A DNA stretch of 64,000 bases. Origin: Pseudomonadota bacterium (GTDB taxonomy: Bacteria; Pseudomonadota; Gammaproteobacteria; Acidiferrobacterales; Acidiferrobacteraceae). Below are positions 1-7,893 of this stretch, in pieces. The notes under the pieces were generated by a model. It made no database searches. It was not told the DNA's origin and was given only the letters and a program-made list of their open reading frames with translations. The stretch covers positions 1 through 64,000 of the forward strand of contig JAJYHM010000040.1 of NCBI GenBank assembly GCA_021784755.1, written 5' to 3'. Position 1 is the stretch's first letter, and each line of letters opens with the position of its first letter. Both the position numbers and the translations under genes were made by a program.

Positions 1-2
1 CC

Positions 3-290
3 CCCTGGGGCGGGATCTACACGAAGAACGGCACGCTCCTGGTGCCCGGTCGTGAGTCGCCTGCGGTCTTCGACCGCCACGTGGCCGACGTGGTCGCCTT
101 CCTGCGCTACGCGAGCGACCCCTCGATTTTCGAGCGCCGCGCTATCGGCCGCTACGTGATCGGCGCCTTCCTCATCCTCGCGATCCTGGCCTACTTCCTG
201 AAGAAGGATTATTGGCGGGGTATCCATGAGAAGCGCGCCGACGACGCGGGCGGGAAGGCCAAATCGGGCAAGCCGGTAACGAAGAGCTGA
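3..290 (+). CDS. petC: Cytochrome c1, C-terminal fragment
   Basis: This is the last 95 or so codons of cytochrome c1, the membrane-anchored haem c subunit of the cytochrome bc1 complex, which passes electrons from the Rieske protein to soluble cytochromes. The reading frame is open from base 3, so the gene starts outside the window and the haem CxxCH motif is not visible. What is seen is the family's C-terminal layout: a DVVAFLRYASDPS segment, then ERRAIGRYVIG and one hydrophobic helix (FLILAILAYF) followed by KKDYWRGIH. A Lys-rich tail follows. A hairpin directly after the stop suggests this is the last gene of a pet operon. The family call rests on the tail pattern only. Confidence 0.8.
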   Translation, partial: PWGGIYTKNGTLLVPGRESPAVFDRHVADVVAFLRYASDPSIFERRAIGRYVIGAFLILAILAYFLKKDYWRGIHEKRADDAGGKAKSGKPVTKS

Positions 291-294
291 GTGT

Positions 295-333
295 TCCCAG
301 GCGCGGTGGCGATGATCACTGCCGCGCCTGGGA
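295..333 (+). terminator. Hairpin after the cytochrome c1 gene
   Basis: A perfect 12-bp stem (295-306 with 322-333, core CCCAGGCGCGG) encloses a 15-nt loop, starting 4 bases after the petC stop codon. There is no strong T-run after it, so it may be a weak terminator or an mRNA 3'-end stabiliser. Confidence 0.55.
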
Positions 334-1374
334 GGCCGTCTTGCTCATTGCCTTACCATCGCGGGGCATCATTCTGTTCTATCGGCACACAACATTACTC
401 CCAACCTTCACCGGGCCTTTTGTGGAGAATGGGGACTCCACCGATGGACCTCCCGAACGGCAGATAACCGATGTATTGCCAACACATCGGCCGATGAGCG
501 CCCATGTCGACAATGGCTGACACTCTGCCAGCTATGAACTCGGGGGGGTCGGTCTTACCGTGCTATCGCCTTCCACCGCCAGAGCCGAGGCGACGTGCCC
601 TTGGCCGCACAGAACGATCCCCAGATGACGAGAGGCCGGCAGGAAAGTGGAGTGCGGGAACACCGCGTGCTCCGTTTGGCGAGGCGGGGACTGGAAACGT
701 AGCACGGCCGAGATAGCGTGGTACCCGCAGACGAAGTCGCAAGTCCCAGGAATACAAACCGACCCCCTAACGTCCCTGCCCCTGACCCTACAGCGGAAGG
801 CCCACAATAAGAACGATAACAGCGGCTCGCAGAAAGAGCGCAATGTTCAAGCCGACACGGAAGGATTGATGTCTTGGATGCGACGCCGCAGCTCGTCGCG
901 CCTCGCCTCCCCGAACTGCTAACGACTCCAAAGATCCTTCCGACGGGCTATGCGCCGGCCGCGCGCGAGAGACGCACGTGGCTGCGATCTTCCGTGCCCT
1001 GACGGGGCTCGGCCCGCATCCCAGAGCCAGCCTTGCAGAGTAGGAGCGCGGAGGTCGTAGCCCAGCGCGACGTTCATACCGAACCCTGAGGTTGCGGCCC
1101 GGGCGTGGGATAATCGGGTTGTGGCTGACGCCCATAGGTTACACGGGAAGGATGAAGGCCTCCTTTTTGCGAGGGAAGGCGTCCAGGGGCCTTGGGAACC
1201 TTGCACTGAACTGGAGGATCAAGGATATTCATAAGATGGCCGCGGGCGGGTCGGTGCGGGCGTTTGCGAAACGGCTGGGCGCCGCTTGGGCGGTTCGTGA
1301 ATCACAAGATCTCGTGACCGTCTTCTGGCGGCCGGGGCGGGAAACGCGTCAGCATGGGGAGTGGACGATCCGGG
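334..1374. other. 1.04-kb stretch with no recognisable gene
   Basis: No reading frame here has a credible start, ribosome binding site and family-like protein. Those present on both strands are rich in Arg, Pro and Ser and have no recognisable domain. The stretch contains a near-perfect dyad at 468-490 (11-1-11 with one mismatch). A weak promoter-like pair lies at 1201-1206 (TTGCAC) and 1224-1229 (GATATT), 17 bases apart, and could drive the transaldolase gene. It may be a decayed gene remnant or regulatory DNA. Nothing firmer can be said. Confidence 0.5.
468..490. repeat. 23-bp imperfect palindrome
   Basis: CCGATGTATTG (468-478), a central C, then CAACACATCGG (480-490) form a dyad in which 10 of 11 pairs match. 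It lies in gene-free DNA. It could be an operator or a short hairpin. No gene starts close enough to assign it a target. Confidence 0.5.
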
Positions 1375-2496
1375 ATGAAGGATGTCGAGAGGATAGCGGC
1401 GCTTGGGCAGCGCATATGGTACGACAATATCAGCCGCGATCTGTTGGCGAGCGGGGGGTTGCGCGCGCTCGTCGCGCAGGGCGTGCGTGGGGTCACGACC
1501 AACCCCACGATTTTTGAGAAGGCCGTCGGAGAGGGCGAGCATTACGATGCCGATATCCGTGCTCTCGATGCGCAGGGCGCAGCGCCCAGGGCTATGGTCC
1601 GCGAGCTCATGATCAGCGATGTCCGCCGCGCGGCCGACATCTTGCGCCCCGTGTTCGACGCGAGCCTCGGGGTTGACGGTTATGTGAGTATCGAGGTGGC
1701 CCCGGACGAGGCGCAGGATACCCGTGCGACGGTGGCCGAGGCAAAAATGCTGTGGGATGCCATTGCCCGGCCCAATGTGATGGTTAAGATCCCGGCGACC
1801 GAGGCCGGCTATGAGGCCATACGCGAAGTGCTCGCGCTGGGGATCAACGTCAACGTCACCTTGATCTTCTCGCCACAGTCCTATGAGCGGGTCGCGGACG
1901 CCTACGGCCGGGCCTTGGAGGATAGGCTCGCGCAAGGGCTTTCCATCGACCGGATCGCATCGGTCGCGAGCGTGTTCGTGAGCCGTGTGGACACCGTCGT
2001 GGATGCCCTGTTGAAAGAAAAATTGAAAGTGGCCCCGGCGGCTGAGGCCAAGCGTCTGAAGGCACTCCTGGGGCGCGCCGGTATTGCCAACGCGCAGCGC
2101 ATCTATCAGCGCTACAAGGATCTCTTTCGAGGCAAGGATTTCGCCCGGCTGAGGGCGCGGGGCGCCCGCCCGCAGTGGCCGCTTTGGGCCAGCACGAGCA
2201 ACAAGAACCCGGACTATGCTGCGACCTGGTATATCGATCGCCTGATCGGGCCCGATACCATCAATACCGTTCCGCCCCAAACCTTTCAGGCGCTCCTGAC
2301 GCACAAGCCGCGGGCGCTTCTGGAGGTCGAGATGGCGCAATCGCAAACCGTGCTCGATGGCCTGCGCCGCGAGGGGGTGGACCTCCCGCAGATACTGGAT
2401 AACCTATTGGATGAAGGTCTCAGCTCGTTTCTGCGGTCCTATGAGACCCTGGTCGCGCGTCTGGCCCACAAAAAGGAGACTCTCGCGACATCTTAA
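1375..2496 (+). CDS. tal: Transaldolase
   Basis: Transaldolase of the non-oxidative pentose phosphate pathway. It moves a dihydroxyacetone unit from sedoheptulose-7-phosphate to glyceraldehyde-3-phosphate through a Schiff base. The 373-residue length fits the long Tal type found in cyanobacteria and actinobacteria, rather than the shorter E. coli TalB. Visible signatures are GVTTNPTIF near the N-terminus and NVMVKIPAT, in which K138 should be the Schiff-base lysine. The C-terminus has WASTSNKNP and TVPPQT. I chose ATG 1375 because GGGGAG at 1356-1361 lies upstream; ATG 1354 is in frame but lacks an SD. The gene stands alone, 34 bases before the RNase P RNA gene. Confidence 0.92.
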   Translation: MKDVERIAALGQRIWYDNISRDLLASGGLRALVAQGVRGVTTNPTIFEKAVGEGEHYDADIRALDAQGAAPRAMVRELMISDVRRAADILRPVFDASLGVDGYVSIEVAPDEAQDTRATVAEAKMLWDAIARPNVMVKIPATEAGYEAIREVLALGINVNVTLIFSPQSYERVADAYGRALEDRLAQGLSIDRIASVASVFVSRVDTVVDALLKEKLKVAPAAEAKRLKALLGRAGIANAQRIYQRYKDLFRGKDFARLRARGARPQWPLWASTSNKNPDYAATWYIDRLIGPDTINTVPPQTFQALLTHKPRALLEVEMAQSQTVLDGLRREGVDLPQILDNLLDEGLSSFLRSYETLVARLAHKKETLATS

Positions 2497-2519
2497 GCCC
2501 AGTGCTGCGCGGAACCGGG

Positions 2520-2525
2520 TATACT
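2520..2525 (+). promoter_or_regulatory. -10 element of the RNase P RNA promoter
   Basis: TATACT ends 5 bases before the predicted mature 5' end of the RNase P RNA at 2531, the right distance for transcription to start there. No good -35 hexamer is visible 16-18 bases upstream, because that position falls at the end of the tal gene. Confidence 0.55.
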
Positions 2526-2530
2526 GGCCA

Positions 2531-2870
2531 GGGGAGTCGGCTAGGCAGTCGCTGCTGAGAGGCAGAGGAAAGTCCGGGCTCCGCAGGGCAAGGTGCCAGG
2601 TAACGCCTGGGAGGCGCGAGCCTACGGAAAGTGCCACAGAAAATATACCGCCCGTCCTGACGGGTAAGGGTGAAATGGTGCGGTAAGAGCGCACCGCGCC
2701 GGTGGTAACATCGGTGGCAGGGCAAACCCCACCTGGAGCAAGACCGAATAGGGGGACTATGGCGCGGCCCGCGTCGTCCCCGGGTAGGTTGCTTGAGGCG
2801 CTTGGCGACAGGCGTCCCAGAGGAATGACTGTCCACGACAGAACCCGGCTTATCGGCCGGCTCCCCCCTT
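2531..2870 (+). ncRNA. rnpB: RNase P RNA, bacterial class A
   Basis: Catalytic RNA of ribonuclease P, which removes 5' leaders from pre-tRNAs. The universally conserved blocks are all present: GAGGAAAGTCCGGGCTC (about 2565-2581), GGTAAGGGTGAAA, GTGCGGTAAGAGCGCACCG, the GGTGGTAACA region, GGAGCAAGACCGAATAGGGG and, near the 3' end, GACTGTCCACGACAGAACCCGGCTTA. P1 is formed by GGGGAGTCGGC at 2531-2541 with GCCGGCTCCCC at 2856-2866, with one G-U pair. The gene is about 336 nt against 377 in E. coli. Most of the deficit is in P3, which is only CTGC (2552-2555) paired with GCAG (2562-2565). Confidence 0.96.
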
Positions 2871-2913
2871 ACCTTCCTTAATCTTATCTAAAGTGACGCC
2901 TCGGGTGGTCCCC

Positions 2914-2937
2914 GGGCTCAGACCTCGAGGTCGGCCC
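2914..2937 (+). terminator. Hairpin between rnpB and mraZ
   Basis: Outer arms GGGC (2914-2917) and GCCC (2934-2937) enclose the self-complementary GACCTCGAGGTC (2921-2932). It lies 44 bases after rnpB and upstream of the mraZ promoter. No T-run follows directly, so termination is only a possibility. Confidence 0.3.
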
Positions 2938-2972
2938 GTCATCGTCTCTCGAGCCCTTTTCATCGCGCGCGC

Positions 2973-3002
2973 TTGACTTCGCTTTTCCTGCGTCTCTATA
3001 GT
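2973..3002 (+). promoter_or_regulatory. Sigma-70 promoter of the dcw cluster (Pmra)
   Basis: TTGACT (2973-2978) and TATAGT (2997-3002) are separated by 18 bases, giving a start near 3009, just ahead of the MraZ repeats and about 47 bases before mraZ. This is the only clear promoter before the 16-gene division and wall cluster. Confidence 0.8.
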
Positions 3003-3010
3003 GTCGTGAA

Positions 3011-3035
3011 GTGGGCGAATGTGGTTTTTTGTGGG
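3011..3035 (+). promoter_or_regulatory. MraZ operator: three GTGGG-type repeats
   Basis: GTGGG (3011), GTGGT (3021) and GTGGG (3031) recur at exactly 10-bp spacing between the promoter and mraZ. This matches the known MraZ binding pattern of TGGG-type direct repeats with 5-bp spacers, through which MraZ represses its own cluster. The middle copy is degenerate in its last base. The repeats lie downstream of the predicted start point. Confidence 0.8.
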
Positions 3036-3055
3036 ATCGAGGCGCAAAGGGCGTG

Positions 3056-3505
3056 ATGTTTCGCGGCGTAAACAGCGTAAGTCTCGACAGCAAGGGGCGA
3101 ATTGCCATCCCCACCCGCTATCGGGAGGATCTGCGCACGCAGTGTGAAGGCCGGCTTATCATGACGGTCGACCGCGACCATTGCCTCCTGCTTTACCCGC
3201 TTCCTGCATGGGAAATCATAGAAGCCAAGCTCGTGGCGTTGCCGAGCTTTACCCCCCAGACACGACGTCTGCAGCGGCTTCTGATCGGGCACGCGACGGA
3301 GTGCGATATGGACGGGGCGGGGCGCATCTTGGTGCCCGCGCTGCTGCGCACCTTTGCCGCTCTGGATAAAGACATCATGTTGATTGGGCAGGGGAATAAA
3401 TTCGAGTTGTGGGACGCGGGGACATGGGATGCGCGACGGACCGAATGGCTCGCGCAGACCGACAGCGAAGATTTGGCCGCTGAGCTGCAGTCCTTGTCGC
3501 TGTGA
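3056..3505 (+). CDS. mraZ: Transcriptional regulator and division protein MraZ
   Basis: MraZ is a ring-forming, AbrB-fold DNA-binding protein that represses the dcw cluster. The protein has 149 residues, normal for the family, with two SpoVT/AbrB-like units. It begins MFRGVNSVSLDSKGRIAIP, and the second DxxGRI/L motif appears as MDGAGRILVP. ATG 3056 is chosen over the in-frame 3011 because MFRG is the family N-terminus and the 3011 start would lie inside the operator. The last bases overlap the GTG of rsmH. Autoregulation through the repeats at 3011-3035 is the likely control. Confidence 0.95.
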   Translation: MFRGVNSVSLDSKGRIAIPTRYREDLRTQCEGRLIMTVDRDHCLLLYPLPAWEIIEAKLVALPSFTPQTRRLQRLLIGHATECDMDGAGRILVPALLRTFAALDKDIMLIGQGNKFELWDAGTWDARRTEWLAQTDSEDLAAELQSLSL

Positions 3506-4440
3506 CCGAGGGACACAGGCCGGTTCTTTTGGCCGAGGCCCTCGATGCGCTGGCGGTGCGACCCGAAGGGCGCTATCTCGACGCCACCTTCGGTCGCGGC
3601 GGGCATAGCGCGGAGATACTGGCGCGGCTTGCGCCGACGGGTCGGTTGCTCGCGATGGATCGCGACGACCAGGCGATCGAGGTGGCCACGCGGCGTTTCG
3701 GGGAGGACCCGCGTATGACGATACTGAAAGGGCGCTTCTCGATGATGGAAGTCGATCGCGGGATGGCGCCGTGGCAAGGAGGCTTTGATGGAATGCTGTT
3801 CGATCTGGGGGTGTCGTCCCCCCAGCTGGATGATGCACGCCGCGGATTCAGCTTCCGGCAGGACGGACCGCTCGACATGCGCATGGATCGGCAATCGCGA
3901 CCGTCGGCCGCTGAATGGCTGAACAGTGCCCCCGAGGCCGAGATTGTGCGTGTGCTCCGCGATTTTGGAGAGGAGCGCTTCGCGCGCCGCATCGCGCGCG
4001 CGGTCGTGGCCACGCGGGTCGATGCCCCGATTATCACGACGTCACAGTTCGCGGCGCTCGTCGCGCGCGAAATCCCGCGCCGTGAGCCTGGACAGGATCC
4101 GGCGACCCGTGCCTTTCAGGCCTTGCGCATCCTCGTGAACGACGAATTGGGAGAATTGACCCGCGCGCTACCGGCCGCGCGGGATTTGTTGAGGCCGGGC
4201 GGACGGCTTGTCGTGATTAGCTTCCATTCGCTGGAAGACCGTATCGTGAAGCAGTTTTTCGTGCATGAGGCGCGCGGGGATGCCTATCCGACGCGTCTGC
4301 CGATTCCGCAGGCCATGCTGGCTCCTCGCCTCAAGGTGATCGGCAAGCCTGTGCGGCCCGGCGTTGCCGAATGCGCCGCCAATCCGCGCGCCAGGAGTGC
4401 GGTCATGCGTGTCGCCGAACGCCTAAGGGAGGGCTCGTGA
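3502..4440 (+). CDS. rsmH: 16S rRNA m4C1402 methyltransferase RsmH
   Basis: RsmH (MraW) methylates N4 of C1402 in 16S rRNA using S-adenosylmethionine and fine-tunes the ribosomal P site. It has 312 residues, the usual length. The N-terminus HRPVLLAEALDAL leads to the SAM motif DATFGRGGHS, then MDRDDQAI, the FDLGVSSPQLDDARRGFSF block and GGRLVVISFHSLEDRIVKQF, all hallmarks of the family. The GTG start at 3502 overlaps the mraZ stop by 4 bases. The gene keeps the usual second place in the cluster. Confidence 0.97.
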   Translation: MTEGHRPVLLAEALDALAVRPEGRYLDATFGRGGHSAEILARLAPTGRLLAMDRDDQAIEVATRRFGEDPRMTILKGRFSMMEVDRGMAPWQGGFDGMLFDLGVSSPQLDDARRGFSFRQDGPLDMRMDRQSRPSAAEWLNSAPEAEIVRVLRDFGEERFARRIARAVVATRVDAPIITTSQFAALVAREIPRREPGQDPATRAFQALRILVNDELGELTRALPAARDLLRPGGRLVVISFHSLEDRIVKQFFVHEARGDAYPTRLPIPQAMLAPRLKVIGKPVRPGVAECAANPRARSAVMRVAERLREGS

Positions 4441-4718
4441 GTCGCCGGGCGGTCGGGTTCTGGCTTGTCGCGCTTGTGGTGTCGGCCTTGGCGCTTGTCG
4501 ATATCCGCAACCGCTACCTGCTGCTCTTCGACCGCGAACAGCATCTCACGAGCCAAAGGGACGCCTTGCACGTGGAATGGGGGCGCCTCCTGCTGGAGCA
4601 GGGAACGCTCGCCGCGCACCGGCGCATCGACAGGATCGCGCGGCATCACCTCAACATGGTGATGCCGGATCCGCGGCGCATCGTGCTCATTTATACTCAA
4701 CCGTCGAATCTTCCATGA
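4437..4718 (+). CDS. ftsL: Cell division protein FtsL
   Basis: Small bitopic inner-membrane protein of the FtsQLB complex, which controls septal peptidoglycan synthesis by FtsWI. It has 93 residues. A short cytoplasmic SRR segment leads to one membrane helix (about 5-20, VGFWLVALVVSALALV), then a periplasmic heptad-rich coiled coil running through LLFDREQHLTSQRDAL and a conserved-style end HLNMVMPDPRRIVLI. GTG 4437 has AAGGGAGGG just upstream and overlaps the rsmH stop. FtsL sequences diverge widely, so position and topology carry most of the evidence. Confidence 0.9.
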   Translation: MSRRAVGFWLVALVVSALALVDIRNRYLLLFDREQHLTSQRDALHVEWGRLLLEQGTLAAHRRIDRIARHHLNMVMPDPRRIVLIYTQPSNLP

Positions 4719-6439
4719 CCGCGCCGGGCCGCTATCTTGTCATCACCGGCCAAGCCGGTTTCGGGCGATCGTCTTTTCTGCTGGCCTTGATGCTGGCGGC
4801 GTTGGCGCTCATGGCCGTGCGGGCTTTTTTCCTGCAGGTCGTCGATGCACCCTTTCTCCGCCATGAGGCGAGGCGTCAGGCGATCGAGACCGTGCAACAA
4901 GAGGGGCATCGAGGCATGATCGTGGACCGCCACGGGCAGCCGCTCGCGATCAGCACGCCTGTGGATTCCCTCTGGGCGAACCCCCAGATCCTATCGAAAG
5001 AACCGGCCGTGTGGCCGCGTCTGGCGCACGCCATCGGTTGGCGCACGGCGACTTTGAGAAGTGCGCTTGCCGCACAACGGCGCGAGCAGTTCATGTATCT
5101 GCGTCGGCAGGTGGATCCGCGGTATGCCGAGCGCATTCTCGATCTGCGTATACCGGGGGTGGCCTCGCAGCGCGAGTATCGGCGCTATTATCCGGCGGGC
5201 GCAGTCGCCGCGACTTTGATCGGATTTACGAACATTAATGACCAAGGTCAAGACGGGGTCGAGCTTGCTTATAACGCCCTGCTTAGTCCGCGTCGCGGGC
5301 GCGCGGTCGTGATTCGCGATGGCTTGGGTGAGCCTATCGCCGTACGCCGGGGCCCCCGTCCGCCACGACCCGGGCATACCCTGGTCTTGAGTATCGACGA
5401 GCGCATCCAATATCTCGCCTACCGTGAGCTTCTCAAGGCAGTTCGTTACCATGACGCGAGCAGTGGCTCCGTCATCGTCCTCGACGCCCGGTCGGGTCAG
5501 GTTCTGGCGCTTGCCAATGTGCCGAGCTTCAACCCCAACACGCGCAGCGACTTGAACAGCAGTTACTATCGTGACCGTGCCGTCACTGACGTGATCGAAC
5601 CCGGCTCGTCTTTGAAGCCGTTCACGATTGCGCTGGCTTTGCAGTCGGGTCGCATCGTGCCCCACACGCTCGTCAGCACTTCGCCGGGGAGCTATTGGGT
5701 GGGGCCCGATCGGATCAGCGACGTCGCGGATTTCGGTCTCATCGATGTGTCGCATGTTATCGCGGAATCAAGCAACGTCGGGGCGTCCAAGATCGCCCTT
5801 ACGACTTTGACGCGCCAAGCCATGTACCGGAATTTTCTCCGCCTGGGCTTTACCCATTCGACCAAGAGCGGCTTGCCGGGGGAGTCGAGCGGCTTTTTGA
5901 GTCCGCCAAACACCTGGGAGCCTATCCAGAAGGCGACTTTGGCGTTTGGTTACGGGATCTCCGTGACCCCCATGCAAATGGCGCGGGCCTATACGGTGTT
6001 CGCCGATGGCGGGCTCTTGAGGACGATCAGCATTCTGAAGGACGCGGTACCCTCGCCGGGGCGGCGCGTTTTTTCTCCACGCGTCGTTCGTGACATGCGC
6101 CACATGCTGGAGCTCGCGGCAAGTCCGGTCGGGACGGGGGCGACGGCCGATGTCGTGAATTATCGCGTAGCCGGCAAGACCGGAACGGCCCACATTGCGG
6201 ACCTGAAGGGTTATCATAAGCATCGCTATGTGGCGTCTTTTGGCGGCTATGCGCCGGCGTCGGATCCGCGGCTCGTGATCTTCGTCGATATCCGGGATCC
6301 CCGTAAGCATGGTTACTATGGGGCGGAGTCTGCGGCGCCTGTGTTCCGCAAAGTCATGACCGGTGCCCTACGGATACTGAACATCCCTCCCGATGACCCC
6401 GTGACCACGATGGCGCGCGCGCAGACGAGGTGGCCATGA
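4715..6439 (+). CDS. ftsI: Septal peptidoglycan transpeptidase FtsI (PBP3)
   Basis: Class B penicillin-binding protein that cross-links septal peptidoglycan with FtsW. It has 574 residues: an N-terminal membrane helix around residues 20-40 (SFLLALMLAALALMAVRAFF), a dimerisation domain including RGMIVDRHGQPLAIS, and the transpeptidase domain. The catalytic motifs are SxxK at S298-K301 (EPGSSLKPF), SxN in ESSNVGASK, and KTG in VAGKTGTAH. The start at ATG 4715 overlaps the ftsL stop; an upstream extension to 4577 in the same frame lies wholly inside ftsL and is not used. Confidence 0.97.
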   Translation: MTAPGRYLVITGQAGFGRSSFLLALMLAALALMAVRAFFLQVVDAPFLRHEARRQAIETVQQEGHRGMIVDRHGQPLAISTPVDSLWANPQILSKEPAVWPRLAHAIGWRTATLRSALAAQRREQFMYLRRQVDPRYAERILDLRIPGVASQREYRRYYPAGAVAATLIGFTNINDQGQDGVELAYNALLSPRRGRAVVIRDGLGEPIAVRRGPRPPRPGHTLVLSIDERIQYLAYRELLKAVRYHDASSGSVIVLDARSGQVLALANVPSFNPNTRSDLNSSYYRDRAVTDVIEPGSSLKPFTIALALQSGRIVPHTLVSTSPGSYWVGPDRISDVADFGLIDVSHVIAESSNVGASKIALTTLTRQAMYRNFLRLGFTHSTKSGLPGESSGFLSPPNTWEPIQKATLAFGYGISVTPMQMARAYTVFADGGLLRTISILKDAVPSPGRRVFSPRVVRDMRHMLELAASPVGTGATADVVNYRVAGKTGTAHIADLKGYHKHRYVASFGGYAPASDPRLVIFVDIRDPRKHGYYGAESAAPVFRKVMTGALRILNIPPDDPVTTMARAQTRWP

Positions 6440-7893
6440 CCACGATGTTGAGCGCTCTGCTAACAGGCATTCGACAGATTGATCGGGACGCCGATCGCGC
6501 CGTCGCCAGCTTGACCCTGGATAGCCGAACGGTGGCGCCCGGGGCCCTTTTCATGGCTTTGACCGGAACCAGTCAGGATGGGCGTCGTTTCATAAGTGAC
6601 GCCGTGGCGCGCGGGGCAGCGGCGGTCGTGAGCGAAAGCGCGACCGACGGAAAGCTCGGGTCTGTGCCCATAATCGCCTGCCCGGGTCTGCGCCCCCTGG
6701 TTGGAATCATCGCCGATCGTTTCTACGGAAGCCCTTCGAACGCCTTGTCGGTGATCGGGATAACGGGCACCAATGGCAAGACCACGACCAGTCATCTCAT
6801 AGCGCAGGCGCTAAGCACGCGCACGCCCTGTGCTGTGATCGGCACCCTCGGTAATGGTTTCCCGGGGGCTTTGCTACCCGCAGACAGGACCACGCCGGAT
6901 GCGGTTTCGCTCCACCGTTGGTTGGATCGTTTTCGCCGCGAGGGCGCGCAAGCCGCATCGATCGAGGTCTCTTCCCATGCGCTCGACCAGGGACGGGTGG
7001 GCGGTGTGCGATTCGCGGGCGCGGTCTTTACCAATCTCACGCGCGATCACCTCGATTACCACGGAGACATGGAGCGCTACGGGGAGGCCAAGGCGTTGTT
7101 GTTCGCCCTGCCCGAACTCGCGTTCGCGGTTTTGAACGGGGATGACCCTTTCAGTGCGATACTCCAAGCCCGACTCCACCGGCAGGTGCGTCCCTGGATT
7201 TATGGGAACACGGGCGATGTCCGGATAAGAGATGCCCGCGCGACGGGCAAGGGGCTCCAGATCGAGTTCATCGTCCCTGACGGATCCGTAACGCTCAGAA
7301 GCCCACTCATGGGGCGGTTCAATGTTTACAACCTTGCCGCTGCTCTGACGGCATTGCTCGCTTCGGGCTGGAAGGCGGAGGATGCCGCGGAGGCGCTCGC
7401 GACTGTAGCCCCGATCCCGGGGCGCATGGAACCCTTTCCCGGCCGCATCGACCAGCCGTTCGTCGTGGTCGACTATGCCCATACCCCGGACGCCCTGGAA
7501 AAGGCCTTGGCGGGGGCGCGCGCCCATACCACGGGGCGCGTCGTATGCGTGTTTGGCTGCGGCGGCGACCGTGATCGCGGCAAGCGCGCGCTCATGGGCG
7601 AGTGTGTTAGCCGTTGCGCCGACATTGCCATCGTCACTCACGACAATCCACGGCACGAGGATCCCGCACGGATCGTGGCTGATATCCTGTCGGGCGTGCC
7701 TGACGATGCCCGCGAGCGATTCATCGTCATGGGTGACAGACACGCGGCCATCGCACGGGCATTGCGCGAGGCATCCGCGGGCGACATCGTCGTCATCGCG
7801 GGGAAAGGGCACGAGGAATATCAGCAATTCGGGGATCGCCGCGTCCCCTACAGCGACCGGCTCACGGTGCGTCAGCTGCTGGAGGTTTCATGA
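6436..7893 (+). CDS. murE: UDP-MurNAc-tripeptide synthetase MurE
   Basis: Adds the third amino acid of the peptidoglycan stem to UDP-MurNAc-L-Ala-D-Glu using ATP. It has 485 residues with the three Mur-ligase domains. The P-loop is GITGTNGKTTTSH, and the central domain contains EVSSHALDQGR and NLTRDHLDYHG. The C-terminal DNPRHEDP motif is the meso-diaminopimelate-specific signature, so the wall is of the Gram-negative DAP type, in line with dapA at 54678. ATG 6436 forms an ATGA overlap with ftsI; GTG 6430 in the same frame is the alternative. Confidence 0.97.
   Translation: MTTMLSALLTGIRQIDRDADRAVASLTLDSRTVAPGALFMALTGTSQDGRRFISDAVARGAAAVVSESATDGKLGSVPIIACPGLRPLVGIIADRFYGSPSNALSVIGITGTNGKTTTSHLIAQALSTRTPCAVIGTLGNGFPGALLPADRTTPDAVSLHRWLDRFRREGAQAASIEVSSHALDQGRVGGVRFAGAVFTNLTRDHLDYHGDMERYGEAKALLFALPELAFAVLNGDDPFSAILQARLHRQVRPWIYGNTGDVRIRDARATGKGLQIEFIVPDGSVTLRSPLMGRFNVYNLAAALTALLASGWKAEDAAEALATVAPIPGRMEPFPGRIDQPFVVVDYAHTPDALEKALAGARAHTTGRVVCVFGCGGDRDRGKRALMGECVSRCADIAIVTHDNPRHEDPARIVADILSGVPDDARERFIVMGDRHAAIARALREASAGDIVVIAGKGHEEYQQFGDRRVPYSDRLTVRQLLEVS

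Noticed and set aside
504-1135. Overlapping frames of 70-115 codons on both strands in the gap after petC
   Set aside because: Arg/Pro/Ser-rich translations, no SD, no recognisable family and mutually overlapping on opposite strands.
1219-2346. Long minus-strand reading frame of 375 codons opposite transaldolase
   Set aside because: It lies antisense to a clear tal gene, has no SD and no domain; typical GC-rich shadow frame.
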